A stretch of DNA of 64,000 nt from Desulfocarbo indianensis (GCA_001184205.1 LBMP01000004.1:442309-506308), one strand, 5' to 3'. Shown: positions 51,225 through 60,566, counted from the first letter of the stretch. Notes: generated by a model from the sequence alone, not told the origin. A program made the numbers and translations.

Positions 51225-51633
51225 TGACGATTTTCCACTATTTATTGGGAAGATATTATAAGCCTTTGGCCGCCGCTTGGCAAGTCGGGTTGACGTAAGA
51301 TGCCTTAAAAATTGCACAAATTGATAAAGTCTTTTTCACCTATCGGTATTACATATTTGACCTATCAGTGTGTCGAGGGCCTATCATTAAAAAAGGCAGA
51401 AGGGTGACATCTTGGAGCAATATGGGAGATGAGCCTTTCGCCAAATAAAACAGGCAATCAGTTAACCCTTTTTGCACGGAAACCGGAAACGGAGTGAGCC
51501 CTCCCTTAACGAGGAGGCGCCCTTCCCCGCACCTGGACAACACCCCACTGTCCGGGGACCGTTGCGCTTAAGGTGAGGGGTTAGCTTTACGGCCTCCGGC
51601 AATGAAGGCCGGGGCAAGGAGGTCAGTAAAGAT
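51225..51633. promoter_or_regulatory. Divergent regulatory gap before the hydrogenase operon
   Basis: 409 bases, AT-richer in the left part. CCTATC occurs three times at 51339-51344, 51361-51366 and 51380-51385, spaced about two helical turns apart, candidate activator sites. A TTGACC (51357-51362) is too far from TATCAT (51382-51387) for a good sigma-70 promoter. No sigma-54 GG-N10-GC pair was found by eye. AAGGAGG lies before the hydrogenase start. No gene is seen. Confidence 0.45.
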
Positions 51634-52572
51634 ATGGAATCGAAAGAGGAGTTGTTGGCAACCTTGGAGGTGAAGGGGGTAAACCGGCGTGACTTCATCA
51701 AATACGCCACTTTGGTCACCTCCGTGCTCGGTCTGGCGCCCAGCATGATACCCAGGGTGGCCCAGGCCATGACCGCCAAGCAGCGCCCCACCGTGATCTG
51801 GCTGCATTTCGCCGAGTGCACCGGATGCAGCGAGGCGCTCCTGCGCACCACCTATCCCTGGATCGACGATGTGGTGCTGGATATCCTGAACGTGGCCTAC
51901 CATGAGACCATCATGGCGCCGGCCGGTCACGCCGCCGAAAAATCCCTGCATGACGCCATGGAACAGTACAAAGGCAATTACATCTGCGTGATCGAGGGCG
52001 GCATCCCCACCGCCAACGACGGCGTTTGGGGCAAGGTGGGAGGCAAGACCTTCCTGGAGATCGGCAAGGAGGTCACCAAGGGCGCGCTGGCCACGGTTTG
52101 CATCGGCAACTGCGCCTCCTTCGGCGGCGTGCAGGCCGCTTCTCCCAACCCCACCCAGGCCAAGGGCGCCAGCGAGGCCCTGGGCATCAAAACGGTCAAC
52201 GTGGCCGGCTGTCCGCCCAACGTGGTCAATTTCATGGCCACCGTGGTTCATTTCCTTCTTCTCGGCAAGCTGCCGGCCCTGGACGACAATGGGCGGCCGT
52301 TGTTCGCCTATGGCAAGACCATTCACGAGCAGTGTCCCCGCCGGGCCCACTACGAAAACCAGGAATTCGTCAAGAAGTTCGGCGACGAGGGCGCCAAAAA
52401 AGGCTGGTGTCTTTACGAGATGGGATGCAAGGGGCCCGACACCTACAACAACTGTCCCATCATCTTGTTCAATGACGGCACCAGTTGGCCGGTGGGCGCG
52501 GGGCATCCCTGTATCGGTTGCTCGGAACCTCAGTTCTGGGACAACAAGTCTCCGTTTTACGAGTCCATGTAG
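51634..52572 (+). CDS. hynB: Periplasmic [NiFe] hydrogenase small subunit
   Basis: 312 residues. Tat signal with R18-R19 (NRRDFIKYATLV) and a likely cleavage after AQA at about 45. Fe-S ligands are all visible: proximal [4Fe-4S] C62, C65, C160, C193; distal [4Fe-4S] H231, C234, C259, C265; medial [3Fe-4S] C274, C293, C296 with the usual proline. There is no C-terminal membrane anchor, so the enzyme is a soluble periplasmic group 1 hydrogenase as in Desulfovibrio, passing electrons to cytochrome c. It starts 59 bases before the large subunit. Confidence 0.93.
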   Translation: MESKEELLATLEVKGVNRRDFIKYATLVTSVLGLAPSMIPRVAQAMTAKQRPTVIWLHFAECTGCSEALLRTTYPWIDDVVLDILNVAYHETIMAPAGHAAEKSLHDAMEQYKGNYICVIEGGIPTANDGVWGKVGGKTFLEIGKEVTKGALATVCIGNCASFGGVQAASPNPTQAKGASEALGIKTVNVAGCPPNVVNFMATVVHFLLLGKLPALDDNGRPLFAYGKTIHEQCPRRAHYENQEFVKKFGDEGAKKGWCLYEMGCKGPDTYNNCPIILFNDGTSWPVGAGHPCIGCSEPQFWDNKSPFYESM

Positions 52573-52630
52573 CCAAGCCGCCGGCGGTTAGAGATTATTG
52601 AAAAAAGCTTCCTGAAGGAGGACCAATAAG

Positions 52631-54286
52631 ATGGCTAAATACACCATCGATCCGATTACCCGCATCGAGGGGCACTTGCGCATCGATGTGGAGATAGAGG
52701 GCGGCAAGGTGAAAGACGCCTGGAGTTCCGCCCAACTTTTCCGCGGCTTGGAGATCATCCTCAAAGGGCGCGATCCCCGCGACGCTCCCTACATCACCCA
52801 GCGCGCCTGCGGCGTCTGCACCGAAGTGCACGCCCTGGCCTCCATCCGCGCCATCGACGACTGTTTCAAGGCCTACGCGCCCGCCCTGGCCCGGCTGGCC
52901 CGCAACTTCGTGCACGGCGCGCAATACATCCACGATCACGTGACCCATTTCTACGCCCTGCACGCCCTGGACTGGGTGGACGTGGTAAGCGCGCTGAAGG
53001 CGGACGCCAAAAAGACCTCGGCCCTGGCCAACAACCTGGGCAACTATCCCAAGAGCGGCCCCAGCGATTTCAAGGCCGTGCAGGACCGCCTGAAGGCTTT
53101 CGTGGACAGCGGCCAACTGGGCCCCTTTGCCAACGGCTATTGGGGACATCCCGATTACCGGCTGCCCCCGGAGGCCAACCTCATGGCCGTGGCCCACTAT
53201 CTGGAGTGCCTGCGCCTCCAGGTAAAGGCCTCGCGCATGATGGCCATGTTCGGCGGCAAGAACCCCCACATCCAGACCTACGTGGCCGGCGGCGTCTCCT
53301 GCGTGCAGGATATGCTCAACGTGGACCGCTTGGCCGAGTTTCTCTATTACGTAAAAGAGATGCAGGCGTTCATCGACAACGTCTACATCCCGGACCTCTT
53401 GGCGGTGGCCAGTTTCTACAAGGACTGGGGCGCCAACCAGATCGGCGGCTGTACCAATTTCATGGCCTACGGCGCTTTCCCCATGAGTGAGGGGCCCTGG
53501 GCCCAGGAGAAGATGTTCATGCCCGGCGGCGTGATCATGGGCCGCGACCTGGCCAACCCCATGCAGGTGGACACCTCCAAGATATTCGAGGAAGTGACCA
53601 GGGCCTGGTACCAGGACGGCGAGCCCAAGCATCCCTATGAGGGCGTCACCGATCCCATCGTGCCCAACTACGACTACGACGGCAAGTACAGCTTCTTCAA
53701 GGCGCCGCGCTACGAGGGCAAGCCCATGGAGGTGGGCCCCCTGGCGCAGGTGCTGGCCGCCTACGCCCAGGGCCATCCCGGCGTGAAATCGGCGGTGGGC
53801 GCCGTGCTGAACCATCTGGGCGTGCCCGCGGCGGCCCTGTTCAGCACCCTGGGGCGCACCGCGGCCCGCGCCATCGAGACCAAGGTGGTGACCGACGCCA
53901 TGGCGGGCTGGGTCATGGAGGCGGTGGAGCGCGTCAAGGCCGGCGACACCAAGACCGTGACCGAGTGGAGCTGGCCCGGCGAGGCCATGGGCATGGGGCT
54001 CACCGACGTGCCCCGCGGCGCCCTGGGCCACTGGCTCAAGACCAACAAGGACAACAAGATAGAGAACTACCAACTGGTGGTGCCTTCCACCTGGAACCTG
54101 GGCCCCCGCGACGCCAAGGGCCAGCTGGGCCCGGTTGAGGAGGCCCTGGTGGGCACGCCGGTGGCCGATCCCAAGCAGCCCTTGGAGATTCTGCGCACCG
54201 TGCACTCCTTCGACCCCTGCATCGCCTGCGGCGTGCACGTCATCGACCCGGACAGCAACCAGGTCTACAAGTTCAAGGTGCTTTAA
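52631..54286 (+). CDS. hynA: [NiFe] hydrogenase large subunit
   Basis: 551 residues. The L1 motif RACGVCTEVH carries C60 and C63, and the C-terminal L2 motif DPCIACGVH carries C530, C533 and H536; these four cysteines hold the Ni-Fe centre. Maturation should remove the last 15 residues after H536. The L2 cysteine is encoded as TGC, so this is not a selenium enzyme. ITRIEGHLRIDVEI is the typical start. It is exported with the small subunit. GGAGG precedes the ATG. A strong hairpin follows the stop. Confidence 0.95.
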   Translation: MAKYTIDPITRIEGHLRIDVEIEGGKVKDAWSSAQLFRGLEIILKGRDPRDAPYITQRACGVCTEVHALASIRAIDDCFKAYAPALARLARNFVHGAQYIHDHVTHFYALHALDWVDVVSALKADAKKTSALANNLGNYPKSGPSDFKAVQDRLKAFVDSGQLGPFANGYWGHPDYRLPPEANLMAVAHYLECLRLQVKASRMMAMFGGKNPHIQTYVAGGVSCVQDMLNVDRLAEFLYYVKEMQAFIDNVYIPDLLAVASFYKDWGANQIGGCTNFMAYGAFPMSEGPWAQEKMFMPGGVIMGRDLANPMQVDTSKIFEEVTRAWYQDGEPKHPYEGVTDPIVPNYDYDGKYSFFKAPRYEGKPMEVGPLAQVLAAYAQGHPGVKSAVGAVLNHLGVPAAALFSTLGRTAARAIETKVVTDAMAGWVMEAVERVKAGDTKTVTEWSWPGEAMGMGLTDVPRGALGHWLKTNKDNKIENYQLVVPSTWNLGPRDAKGQLGPVEEALVGTPVADPKQPLEILRTVHSFDPCIACGVHVIDPDSNQVYKFKVL

Positions 54287-54301
54287 ACCGAGACTCCATC
54301 C

Positions 54302-54338
54302 CGAACGGGGCGGCGGTGCTTTCCCGCCGCCCCGTTCG
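54302..54338 (+). terminator. 15-bp perfect hairpin without T run, after the large subunit
   Basis: Bases 54302-54316 pair perfectly with 54324-54338 around a seven-base loop (TGCTTTC). There is no T run after it, so it is more likely an mRNA 3' stabiliser or processing site than a true terminator. It would let the structural genes be made in excess over the maturation genes. Confidence 0.7.
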
Positions 54339-54397
54339 CGGGCAGCCGGCGGGGCCGGCCCGCGAAGCGGCCGGGAAATGGGGATTAATCGCCAGCC

Positions 54398-54964
54398 ATG
54401 CCTGATTCTGCTATACTGCAAAAGACCATGGAGCAAAAGCCGGACAAACAGATATTGGTCATGGGCGTGGGCAACGTGCTCCTCCAGGACGAGGGCGTGG
54501 GCATCCGGGTGCTCAAGGAACTGGAGGCCCGCTACGATTTTCCCGCCAACGTGCGCCTGGTGGACGGCGGGGTCCTGGGCCTTAGCCTCACCGGGGTGAT
54601 GATGGAGGCCGATCAGGTGATCATCATCGACGCGGTGCGCGGCGGCGACGAGCCCGGCACCGTGTACCGCTTCACCTGGGAAGCCAAGCCGGCCCATATT
54701 CAATACAAGGATAGCCTGCACCAGATAGACCTCATGGAGGCCATGGGCACCCTGCCGCTCATCGGCGAAGCGCCGGAGGTCTTGGTGGTGGGGGTGGAAT
54801 ACGAAAACATCTTCGACTGGGGAACCGAGCTCACCCCCAAGGTGGCGGCGGCGGTGCCGGCCTTGGTGGAATTGGTCGTAAGCGAGCTCGGCAAGATGGG
54901 CGTGGCGGCCACCACCAAGCCCCAGCCGGGCAAGGTGCGCGATGTGCTTAGCAGTACCGGCTAA
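54398..54964 (+). CDS. Hydrogenase maturation protease
   Basis: 188 residues, HyaD/HycI (M52) family: ILVMGVGNVLLQDEGVGIRV and DAVRGGDEPGTVYRF, with the nickel-sensing acidic residues in DEG and IIIDAV. It clips the large subunit C-terminus after metal insertion. The ATG at 54428 is an alternative start that gives a more typical N-terminus; neither has a strong ribosome site. It overlaps hypC by 23 bases, so both are translationally coupled. Confidence 0.92.
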   Translation: MPDSAILQKTMEQKPDKQILVMGVGNVLLQDEGVGIRVLKELEARYDFPANVRLVDGGVLGLSLTGVMMEADQVIIIDAVRGGDEPGTVYRFTWEAKPAHIQYKDSLHQIDLMEAMGTLPLIGEAPEVLVVGVEYENIFDWGTELTPKVAAAVPALVELVVSELGKMGVAATTKPQPGKVRDVLSSTG

Positions 54965-55181
54965 AGTCATTGAGATAAAAAACCAGATGGCCACGGTGGA
55001 GGTCGAGGGGGTCAGCCGGGTGGTGAGCGCCCTCATGGTGCCCGATCTCAAGTTGGGCGACTATGTAATCGCCCATGCCGGCTTTGCCCTGCATGTGGTG
55101 GACGAAAAAGACGCCCTGGAATCCATCGAGTTCCTTAAGCAGCTGGCCCAGGCCCTGCCGGAGGAGGATACCGAGCATTAG
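54942..55181 (+). CDS. hypC: HypC/HupF hydrogenase maturation chaperone
   Basis: 79 residues with the invariant start MCLAVPAKV (active C2) and VSALMVPDLKLGDYVIAHAG, the OB-fold of HypC. It carries the Fe(CN)2CO unit and delivers it to the large subunit precursor. It is the last gene of the operon visible here; hypA, B, D, E and F are not in the window. Confidence 0.95.
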   Translation: MCLAVPAKVIEIKNQMATVEVEGVSRVVSALMVPDLKLGDYVIAHAGFALHVVDEKDALESIEFLKQLAQALPEEDTEH

Positions 55182-55297
55182 CCGGCTCGGCGCGGGGCGT
55201 GGCTGGTTCGGGCCGGCCGGGGTACAATAATAAAGCATGCGGCCCGCGGCTTAGCGCGCGCCCATGTCAATCCAGTAGCAAAGGGAAATCATTAGCC

Positions 55298-55510
55298 GTG
55301 AATGCGCGTAAAGAAAAAGTCTGCCAAGAGGAAATGTGCGCGGATCAGTGGGAGGCCCTGTCTCCCGAGCTCCGCGCCCAGTGCGCCACTTTCGTGTATT
55401 GCCCGTTTTGCGCCAACGAGATGGTGACCCGCTGTTCGGCCTGCAACGAAACCATTCATGATTTTGGTTTCCGTTATTGCCCTTGGTGCGGGGCCGACTT
55501 TGGGGAATAA
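55298..55510 (+). CDS. Double zinc-ribbon small protein
   Basis: About 70 residues from a GTG with AAGGGA upstream. It has four CxxC pairs or singles in a row (CPFCANEM, CSACNETI, CPWCGADF), the double zinc-ribbon fold. No enzymatic part. Such proteins bind nucleic acids or other proteins. A longer reading from 55199 crosses a gap with no coding look. Confidence 0.65.
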   Translation: MNARKEKVCQEEMCADQWEALSPELRAQCATFVYCPFCANEMVTRCSACNETIHDFGFRYCPWCGADFGE

Positions 55511-55623
55511 ACTCCGGCTTACCGGCCGCTTCTTTGTTTTCTTGAATACAACCGGATAATCCGCCCGGCGGGGGCCGTAATGCCCTCCGGGCCAGACCTG
55601 CGCGGTAAAAACCTAGCAAACAA

Positions 55624-56403
55624 ATGGAAAACATTAATAATATAACCCATGGACAAACCATAGCCGAGGGGCCGCTCGCGGCCTCCGTGGCGGCGCCCCC
55701 GCCGCCCCCGCCGGGCTCTCCCGGCGCGCTGGAGCGCCTGCGGGGCCGCTTCGCCCTGCAGGAAACCCAAGCCAAGATCGCCGGCAAGACCCTGATCCTG
55801 CCGGAGTTGGCCGACCCCCAGGCATATATCAAATCCTGTCTGGAGGCTGGGGGGGGCGCTAAAGCCGAGCTTCCCTATTGGACCAAGCTCTGGCCGGCGG
55901 CCATGGTCTTGGCCGGCCTGGCCGCCAGCCTGCCACCGCCGCCGGGAGTGGACCCCCAGGAGCCGTTATTGGAGCTGGGCGCGGGTCTGGGCCTGCCCGG
56001 CCTGGCCGCCGCCGCCCACGGCAGAAGGGTGGTGCTCACCGATCATCACCCCGACGCCCTGGAGTTCGCCCGCGCCGCCGTGGAGCTGAACAGCTTGGAG
56101 CAAATGGTGGAGGTCCGTTTCCTGGACTGGACCGCGCCGGACCCCGATCTGGGAGCCTACCACTCCATCCTGGGGGCGGAGATTCTCTATAATCGCGCCC
56201 TGTACCCCCCTCTGGCGGCGCTCATCAGCGAGCTCACCGCGCCGGGCGGCACCGTGTTCATCAGCCACCAGGAACGGCCCTTCATGATCAGCTTTTTCGG
56301 CATGATGCACGGCCGGTTCCAGATGCGCTCCACCCAGCGCGGGGTGAGGGACGACGACGGGGAAACCCGCGTGCTGCTGCACGCTTTGCAGCGCCCGCTT
56401 TAA
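55624..56403 (+). CDS. Class I SAM methyltransferase, METTL21/family-16-like
   Basis: 259 residues. After a proline-rich N-terminus, the methyltransferase fold shows motif I LLELGAGLGLPGLAAAAHG, TDHHPDALEFARAAVELN, RFLDWTAPDPDLGAYHSILG and GAEILYNRALYPPLAALI. This resembles protein lysine methyltransferases of family 16 (METTL21, ETFB-KMT-like). The substrate is unknown. It is convergent with the membrane protein gene. Confidence 0.78.
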   Translation: MENINNITHGQTIAEGPLAASVAAPPPPPPGSPGALERLRGRFALQETQAKIAGKTLILPELADPQAYIKSCLEAGGGAKAELPYWTKLWPAAMVLAGLAASLPPPPGVDPQEPLLELGAGLGLPGLAAAAHGRRVVLTDHHPDALEFARAAVELNSLEQMVEVRFLDWTAPDPDLGAYHSILGAEILYNRALYPPLAALISELTAPGGTVFISHQERPFMISFFGMMHGRFQMRSTQRGVRDDDGETRVLLHALQRPL

Positions 56404-56414
56404 GCCGGCGGCCC

Positions 56415-58133
56415 TCAGGGCGTGTTTTCGCCCAGGCAATACCAATGGGTGGAATGGGTGCCCGCAATGCGCTGCGGCTCGGCGCAGGGCAGCTCGTCCA
56501 CCCATTCATAACGCAGCCCGGCCGAGTCCAGCCGGTTGCGCACCGCCCGCCAGGGGCCCTTGACCAGCACCTGGCGCGTTTGGGAAGCCTTCCGTAAATC
56601 CTCCACCTGCCCGTCGAACACGCTTTGCACGCCGTGCCAGTCCAGCCAGTTGCCGGCCAGGACCATGGCCTGATTAACCAACAAGATAATGCAAATGGCC
56701 ACGGCCAGCGCCCTTGCGGCGGCCCGCCATTTCTCCCCGGGGCTCCACCACAGCGCCACCGCCCAGAGAAGGGGAATGAACCAGATTTGCGGCACGAAGC
56801 GGCTGAACCAGGTCTCCGGGATGAAAAACACCGAGGCCAGAATCAGGCCGCAGAGGGCCAGACCGGCCTTGGCCCAGGCGCGGTTGCGCCGCCACACCAT
56901 CAGCAAGGCCAGGGGCAGCAGGATGAGCGCCCCGCTGAACCAGGGCCCCAGGCCGCTGTAGCGCAGGCTGGTGGTGCCCAAATGCTCCCATTCATAGGCG
57001 CTCACGGTGAAGGGGATCTTGAGCTGGGGCATGCTTTTCATGTTGGCGCTGCAATGCGCGAACAAGGACCAGGCCAGTTTTTCCACCCGGTTCTTGGCGA
57101 TGAACTCCTGGGGCGCCTGATAGCGGGCCACGTTCTCGCCGGGCATGGGATGCACCGGGCTGCCGAAATGCACGGTGTTCAGCACGTAGGGATTGAAGCC
57201 CAACACCAAAACCCCCAGCAGGCCTCCGGCCGCGGCGCAGCGGAAATAGGCCCAATGCCGCTGGCGCCTGCGCCACAACAGGGCCAGCCAGAAGCCGATC
57301 TGAAACAACCCCACGTAGACCAGGCCGGTGTACTTGAGGTTGATGAGGAACAGGGAAACCAAAAGGAGCGGCCCCAACACCCGGCGGTCGCCGTAGAGGT
57401 AGTACTCCAGGCTGAAGACCAAGGCCAGGAGCAGGCCGGAGACCAGAAGGCCGTCCAGGTAGAAAGAGTTGAGCTGGCAGAGCACGGTGGGGGTGAAGGC
57501 GGCGGTAAGGCTCAGCAGGAGGCGCACCATAAAAGGCGAACGCCCCAGTCCCTTGAGGAATTGAAACAGCGCCGCCCCGGCCACCGTGGGCAGGAGATAG
57601 TTGAAGGCCTTGCCGTATTCCACCGAACCGAAAACCTGGGTGAGGCTGACGGCCAGATACCAGAAGGCTTTGGGGTAGTTTTGCACCGGGTAGTGGTGAA
57701 AGGGCAGGTAGGGCTCCCACAGGGGATTCCAGCCGTCCAGTAGAGAGAGAATGGCCAACTGATGATAGCACTGGCCGTCGTAGGACATGTCGTTGTAGCG
57801 GGTGGCCAGGAAAAGGCCCAGGCCCAGCACCGCCCAGACCAGGCCCGCGCCCAAGAGCGCGTCGCGCCAGGCCGGGGCACCGCCGCCGGCGGAGCGCGAC
57901 CATGCCCAGGTTCCCGCCAGGGCCAGGGCCGCGGCCAGGGGCAGGTTCCAGGGCCCCACGGCCAGCCCCAACAGAAATCCCAGGTTGGCCAGGCAGATGA
58001 GGGCCACGGCCAGGGCCAGGGCGTAAAAACAAAAGGCCCGGCCCAGACCGGACCAGGCGGGAACCCCGTGGCTGCGGCTGTTTTCCGCTTGGCGCTCGGT
58101 TGGGCCGCCGGCCATGGAGGGATGGATGCGCAT
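56415..58133 (-). CDS. Polytopic membrane protein, glycosyltransferase-39-like
   Basis: 572 residues from the ATG at 58133, just after the rlmH stop. About 12 hydrophobic helices with a short periplasmic C-terminal domain. The first loop has YNDMSYDGQCYHQLAILSLL and FHHYPVQNYPKAFWYLAVSL, which resemble the ArnT/PMT-like (GT39/GT-C) membrane glycosyltransferases where acidic residues bind the lipid-linked sugar. A GT-C role is likely but the substrate is unknown. Confidence 0.65.
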   Translation of the reverse strand: MRIHPSMAGGPTERQAENSRSHGVPAWSGLGRAFCFYALALAVALICLANLGFLLGLAVGPWNLPLAAALALAGTWAWSRSAGGGAPAWRDALLGAGLVWAVLGLGLFLATRYNDMSYDGQCYHQLAILSLLDGWNPLWEPYLPFHHYPVQNYPKAFWYLAVSLTQVFGSVEYGKAFNYLLPTVAGAALFQFLKGLGRSPFMVRLLLSLTAAFTPTVLCQLNSFYLDGLLVSGLLLALVFSLEYYLYGDRRVLGPLLLVSLFLINLKYTGLVYVGLFQIGFWLALLWRRRQRHWAYFRCAAAGGLLGVLVLGFNPYVLNTVHFGSPVHPMPGENVARYQAPQEFIAKNRVEKLAWSLFAHCSANMKSMPQLKIPFTVSAYEWEHLGTTSLRYSGLGPWFSGALILLPLALLMVWRRNRAWAKAGLALCGLILASVFFIPETWFSRFVPQIWFIPLLWAVALWWSPGEKWRAAARALAVAICIILLVNQAMVLAGNWLDWHGVQSVFDGQVEDLRKASQTRQVLVKGPWRAVRNRLDSAGLRYEWVDELPCAEPQRIAGTHSTHWYCLGENTP

Positions 58134-58137
58134 GGCC

Positions 58138-58644
58138 TCAGGCCCGGTGATAGGGGAGGCCGGCCAGAATGGTGTGGGCGCGATAGAGCTGCTCCAGGGC
58201 GGCAAGGGCGGCCAGCTCGTGGGGCAGGGTGATGGGCCCCAGGGAGACCCGCGCCTGGGCCCTTTGCAGCACCGACGCGTCCAGGCCCTCGGCCCCGCCG
58301 ATGATCAGGGCCAGGCGGGGCGCGGCGCTTTCCCGCACGGCCTTAAGCTCCCGGGCCCAGCGTTCCGAGGTCCAGGGCTCGCCCTTTATGTGCAGGGCCC
58401 AGGCGGTCAGGCGGGGCTCCATAGCGGCCAGCACCCGCTCGGCCTCGGCGGCCATGAGCTGGGCCGGGCTCTTGCCTTTGGCCGCCCGCTCGGCCTTCAG
58501 ATGCCGCAGCGTGCAGCCGCCGTAGGGCTTGAGCCGGGCCGCGTAGTCGGCCAGGCCCTGGCTCACGTAAGCGCTTTTGGGCTTGCCCACGGTGATGAGC
58601 ATCTGGGCCGCGCCGCCCCTGGCCGCGGTGGAGTTGCGCGCCAT
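58138..58644 (-). CDS. rlmH: 23S rRNA (pseudouridine1915-N3)-methyltransferase
   Basis: 168 residues, SPOUT fold. The typical blocks are LITVGKPKSAYVSQGLADYA, LALIIGGAEGLDASVLQRAQ and a C-terminal LYRAHTILAGLPYHRA. RlmH methylates helix 69 of 23S rRNA. An ATG 14 residues in (58602) gives the usual family length; the chosen start lies three bases after the upstream stop. It sits in a thrC-thioesterase-rlmH-membrane protein operon. Confidence 0.93.
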   Translation of the reverse strand: MARNSTAARGGAAQMLITVGKPKSAYVSQGLADYAARLKPYGGCTLRHLKAERAAKGKSPAQLMAAEAERVLAAMEPRLTAWALHIKGEPWTSERWARELKAVRESAAPRLALIIGGAEGLDASVLQRAQARVSLGPITLPHELAALAALEQLYRAHTILAGLPYHRA

Positions 58645-58647
58645 GGC

Positions 58648-59070
58648 CTACTCGGGCCGCAGCAGGAAGCGGGCTTGCGCCTCGGCCAGGAGCTTGCCGC
58701 CCTCGGCCAGGCGCACCTCGGCCTGGGTGGTGGCCAGCCTGCGGTTGATCTCGGCCACCCAGCCGCGCACCGCGAGCTCCTGGTCCAGGGGCACCGGCGC
58801 CCGGTAGCGGGACTGCATGTCCGTGGTGAGGGCCTGGCCCACGTGGCGGATCACGGCGTGGGCCATGATCTCGTCCATGAGGGTGGCCACCACCCCGCCG
58901 TGGGCGATGCCGCTCCAGCCCTGGAAGCGGCGGGCCAGGCTCAGGCGGCAGGAGGCGGATTTGTCGGCCTCCTCGTAGACCACCCGCATTTGCAGGCCGT
59001 GGGGATTGTTCTTGCCGCAGGCGAAACAGTAGCCGTCGTCGCCCAGGGGCTCCTGGTCCCAGAGGGCCAT
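58648..59070 (-). CDS. Hotdog-fold acyl-CoA thioesterase (PaaI/4HBT-like)
   Basis: 140 residues. CFACGKNNPHGLQMRVVYEE is the typical start and GWSGIAHGGVVATLMDEIMA contains the catalytic-helix motif HGG followed by DE. YRAPVPLDQELAVRGWVAEI is the second half of the hotdog. It would hydrolyse an acyl-CoA thioester; substrate unknown. Its ATG overlaps the thrC stop (TGATG). Confidence 0.82.
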   Translation of the reverse strand: MALWDQEPLGDDGYCFACGKNNPHGLQMRVVYEEADKSASCRLSLARRFQGWSGIAHGGVVATLMDEIMAHAVIRHVGQALTTDMQSRYRAPVPLDQELAVRGWVAEINRRLATTQAEVRLAEGGKLLAEAQARFLLRPE

Positions 59071-60566
59071 CAGCGCGCCTCCAGGCCCAGGCGTTTGGCG
59101 ATCTCCAGGGCGGTGGCCTCCACGAAGCTGGTGAACTCCTCGCCCTCCAAAGGCTGGCCCGGCTGGGGCTGCCTGGCTCCGGCCACCACCTCCTGGGGCG
59201 CGTTGACCAGCTCCTTGCGCGGGGTCACGCCGAAATCCGGCGGGAAGGAATCCTCGAAATACATCTGCTGGAAGCCGATGAACTTGAGGTGATGGGCCGT
59301 GGCGTCCAGGATGGCCTGCTCGTCCCCGCCCACCAAGCCCAGGTCCAGGGCCCGGCGCAGGCCGGCCAGGGATTCGCCGCCCTGGGTGCACACGATGTGG
59401 CCGTGGCGGTTGGCCAGGATCATGTTGTCCATGATCTCCTGCTCGCTCACCTGCACCACGAAAAAGGCCGGCCCGCCGGCCGCCTGGTTGTAGCGCCTGG
59501 CCAGCTCCACCACCCTGGGCATGGAGACGGGGTTCCCGATCATGGCGGCCTGGGCCACCGAGGCCTGCACCGTCACCGGCCGCCACTGGCGCTTTTGGGG
59601 ATCGCTCTCCTGGTAATAGCGGAAAACCGGGTCCGCGTGATGGCTCTGCACGCCCACCAGCTTGGGCAGGCTGGTGATGATGTCCAGCTCGCGCAGCTTC
59701 ATGAGCCCGGCCATGATGGCGCTAACGTTGCCCGCGTTGCCGATGGGCACGAACAGGGCGCGGCCGGTCAGGTCGTAGTCCAGGTCCTGGGCCACCTCGT
59801 AGGCGTAGGACTCCTGGCCGCGGATGCGCCAGGCGTTCTTGCTGTTCAAGAGCGCCACCTGGTAGTGATCGGCCAGGTATTCCACCACCTTCATGCAGTC
59901 GTCGAACACGCCGGGAATCTCGAAGACCGACGCGCCCGCGCCCAGGGGCTGGGCGAGCTGCTGGGGCGTCACCTTGCCCCTGGGCAAGAGCACCGCGCTT
60001 TTCACCGCCGGGGCCAGGTAGGAGGCGTAGAGCGCCGCCGAGGCCGAGGTGTCGCCGGTGGAGGCGCACACCGAAAGAATATTGCCCGCGCCCCGGTGCT
60101 TGATGAGGTAGTTGAGAAAGCTCAAGGCCACGGCCATGCCCCGGTCCTTGAAGGAGGCGCTGGGATTCTGGCCGTCGTTCTTGAAGGCGAAGGAGCAGCC
60201 CACCGCCTGGCGCAATAGGGCGGTGGCCTCCACCAGGGGGGTGTGCCCCTCGCCCAGATACAGCACGCTGTCGGCCGGCACCACCGGCGCGATGAGCTCG
60301 TGGTAGCGGAAGATGCCCTTGGCCGCGGGGTGGTTGAGCATGCGCCGCAGGTCGAAACGCCGCCGCCAGTCCGGGCCGCTGGTGGATTTAAGGCGCGGGA
60401 AGTCGCGGTCCTCGATCAAGAGCACCGCCCCGCACTCCGGGCAGGTGTACAAGAGCTTTTCAATGCCGTGGTCGGCTCCGCAGTCCAGGCAGCGGTATAT
60501 GAGATCGCCGCCGGGGGCCACCTGGGCCAGTTCCCGGTCAACGGGCGAGAAGTCTTCCAGGCGCAT
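59070..60566 (-). CDS. thrC: Threonine synthase
   Basis: 498 residues. The N-terminal zinc-ribbon-like part (C26, C29, C42, C45) is followed by the PLP domain with K140 in NPSASFKDRGMAVALSF. STGDTSASAALYASYLAPAV and IGNAGNVSAIMAGLMKLREL are phosphate-binding loops. The enzyme makes threonine from O-phosphohomoserine. GGGAGG gives a strong start. It leads the operon. Confidence 0.92.
   Translation of the reverse strand: MRLEDFSPVDRELAQVAPGGDLIYRCLDCGADHGIEKLLYTCPECGAVLLIEDRDFPRLKSTSGPDWRRRFDLRRMLNHPAAKGIFRYHELIAPVVPADSVLYLGEGHTPLVEATALLRQAVGCSFAFKNDGQNPSASFKDRGMAVALSFLNYLIKHRGAGNILSVCASTGDTSASAALYASYLAPAVKSAVLLPRGKVTPQQLAQPLGAGASVFEIPGVFDDCMKVVEYLADHYQVALLNSKNAWRIRGQESYAYEVAQDLDYDLTGRALFVPIGNAGNVSAIMAGLMKLRELDIITSLPKLVGVQSHHADPVFRYYQESDPQKRQWRPVTVQASVAQAAMIGNPVSMPRVVELARRYNQAAGGPAFFVVQVSEQEIMDNMILANRHGHIVCTQGGESLAGLRRALDLGLVGGDEQAILDATAHHLKFIGFQQMYFEDSFPPDFGVTPRKELVNAPQEVVAGARQPQPGQPLEGEEFTSFVEATALEIAKRLGLEAR

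Noticed and set aside
51225..51633. Sigma-54 promoter for the hydrogenase operon
   Set aside because: No GG/GC pair with the required 10-base spacing was found, although a sigma-54 activator is encoded nearby.
52631..54286. Selenocysteine in the hydrogenase large subunit
   Set aside because: Both cysteines of the C-terminal motif are encoded by TGC; no in-frame TGA is present.
52595..55051. 818-codon antisense ORF opposite the hydrogenase genes
   Set aside because: The plus strand encodes unmistakable hydrogenase subunits and protease.
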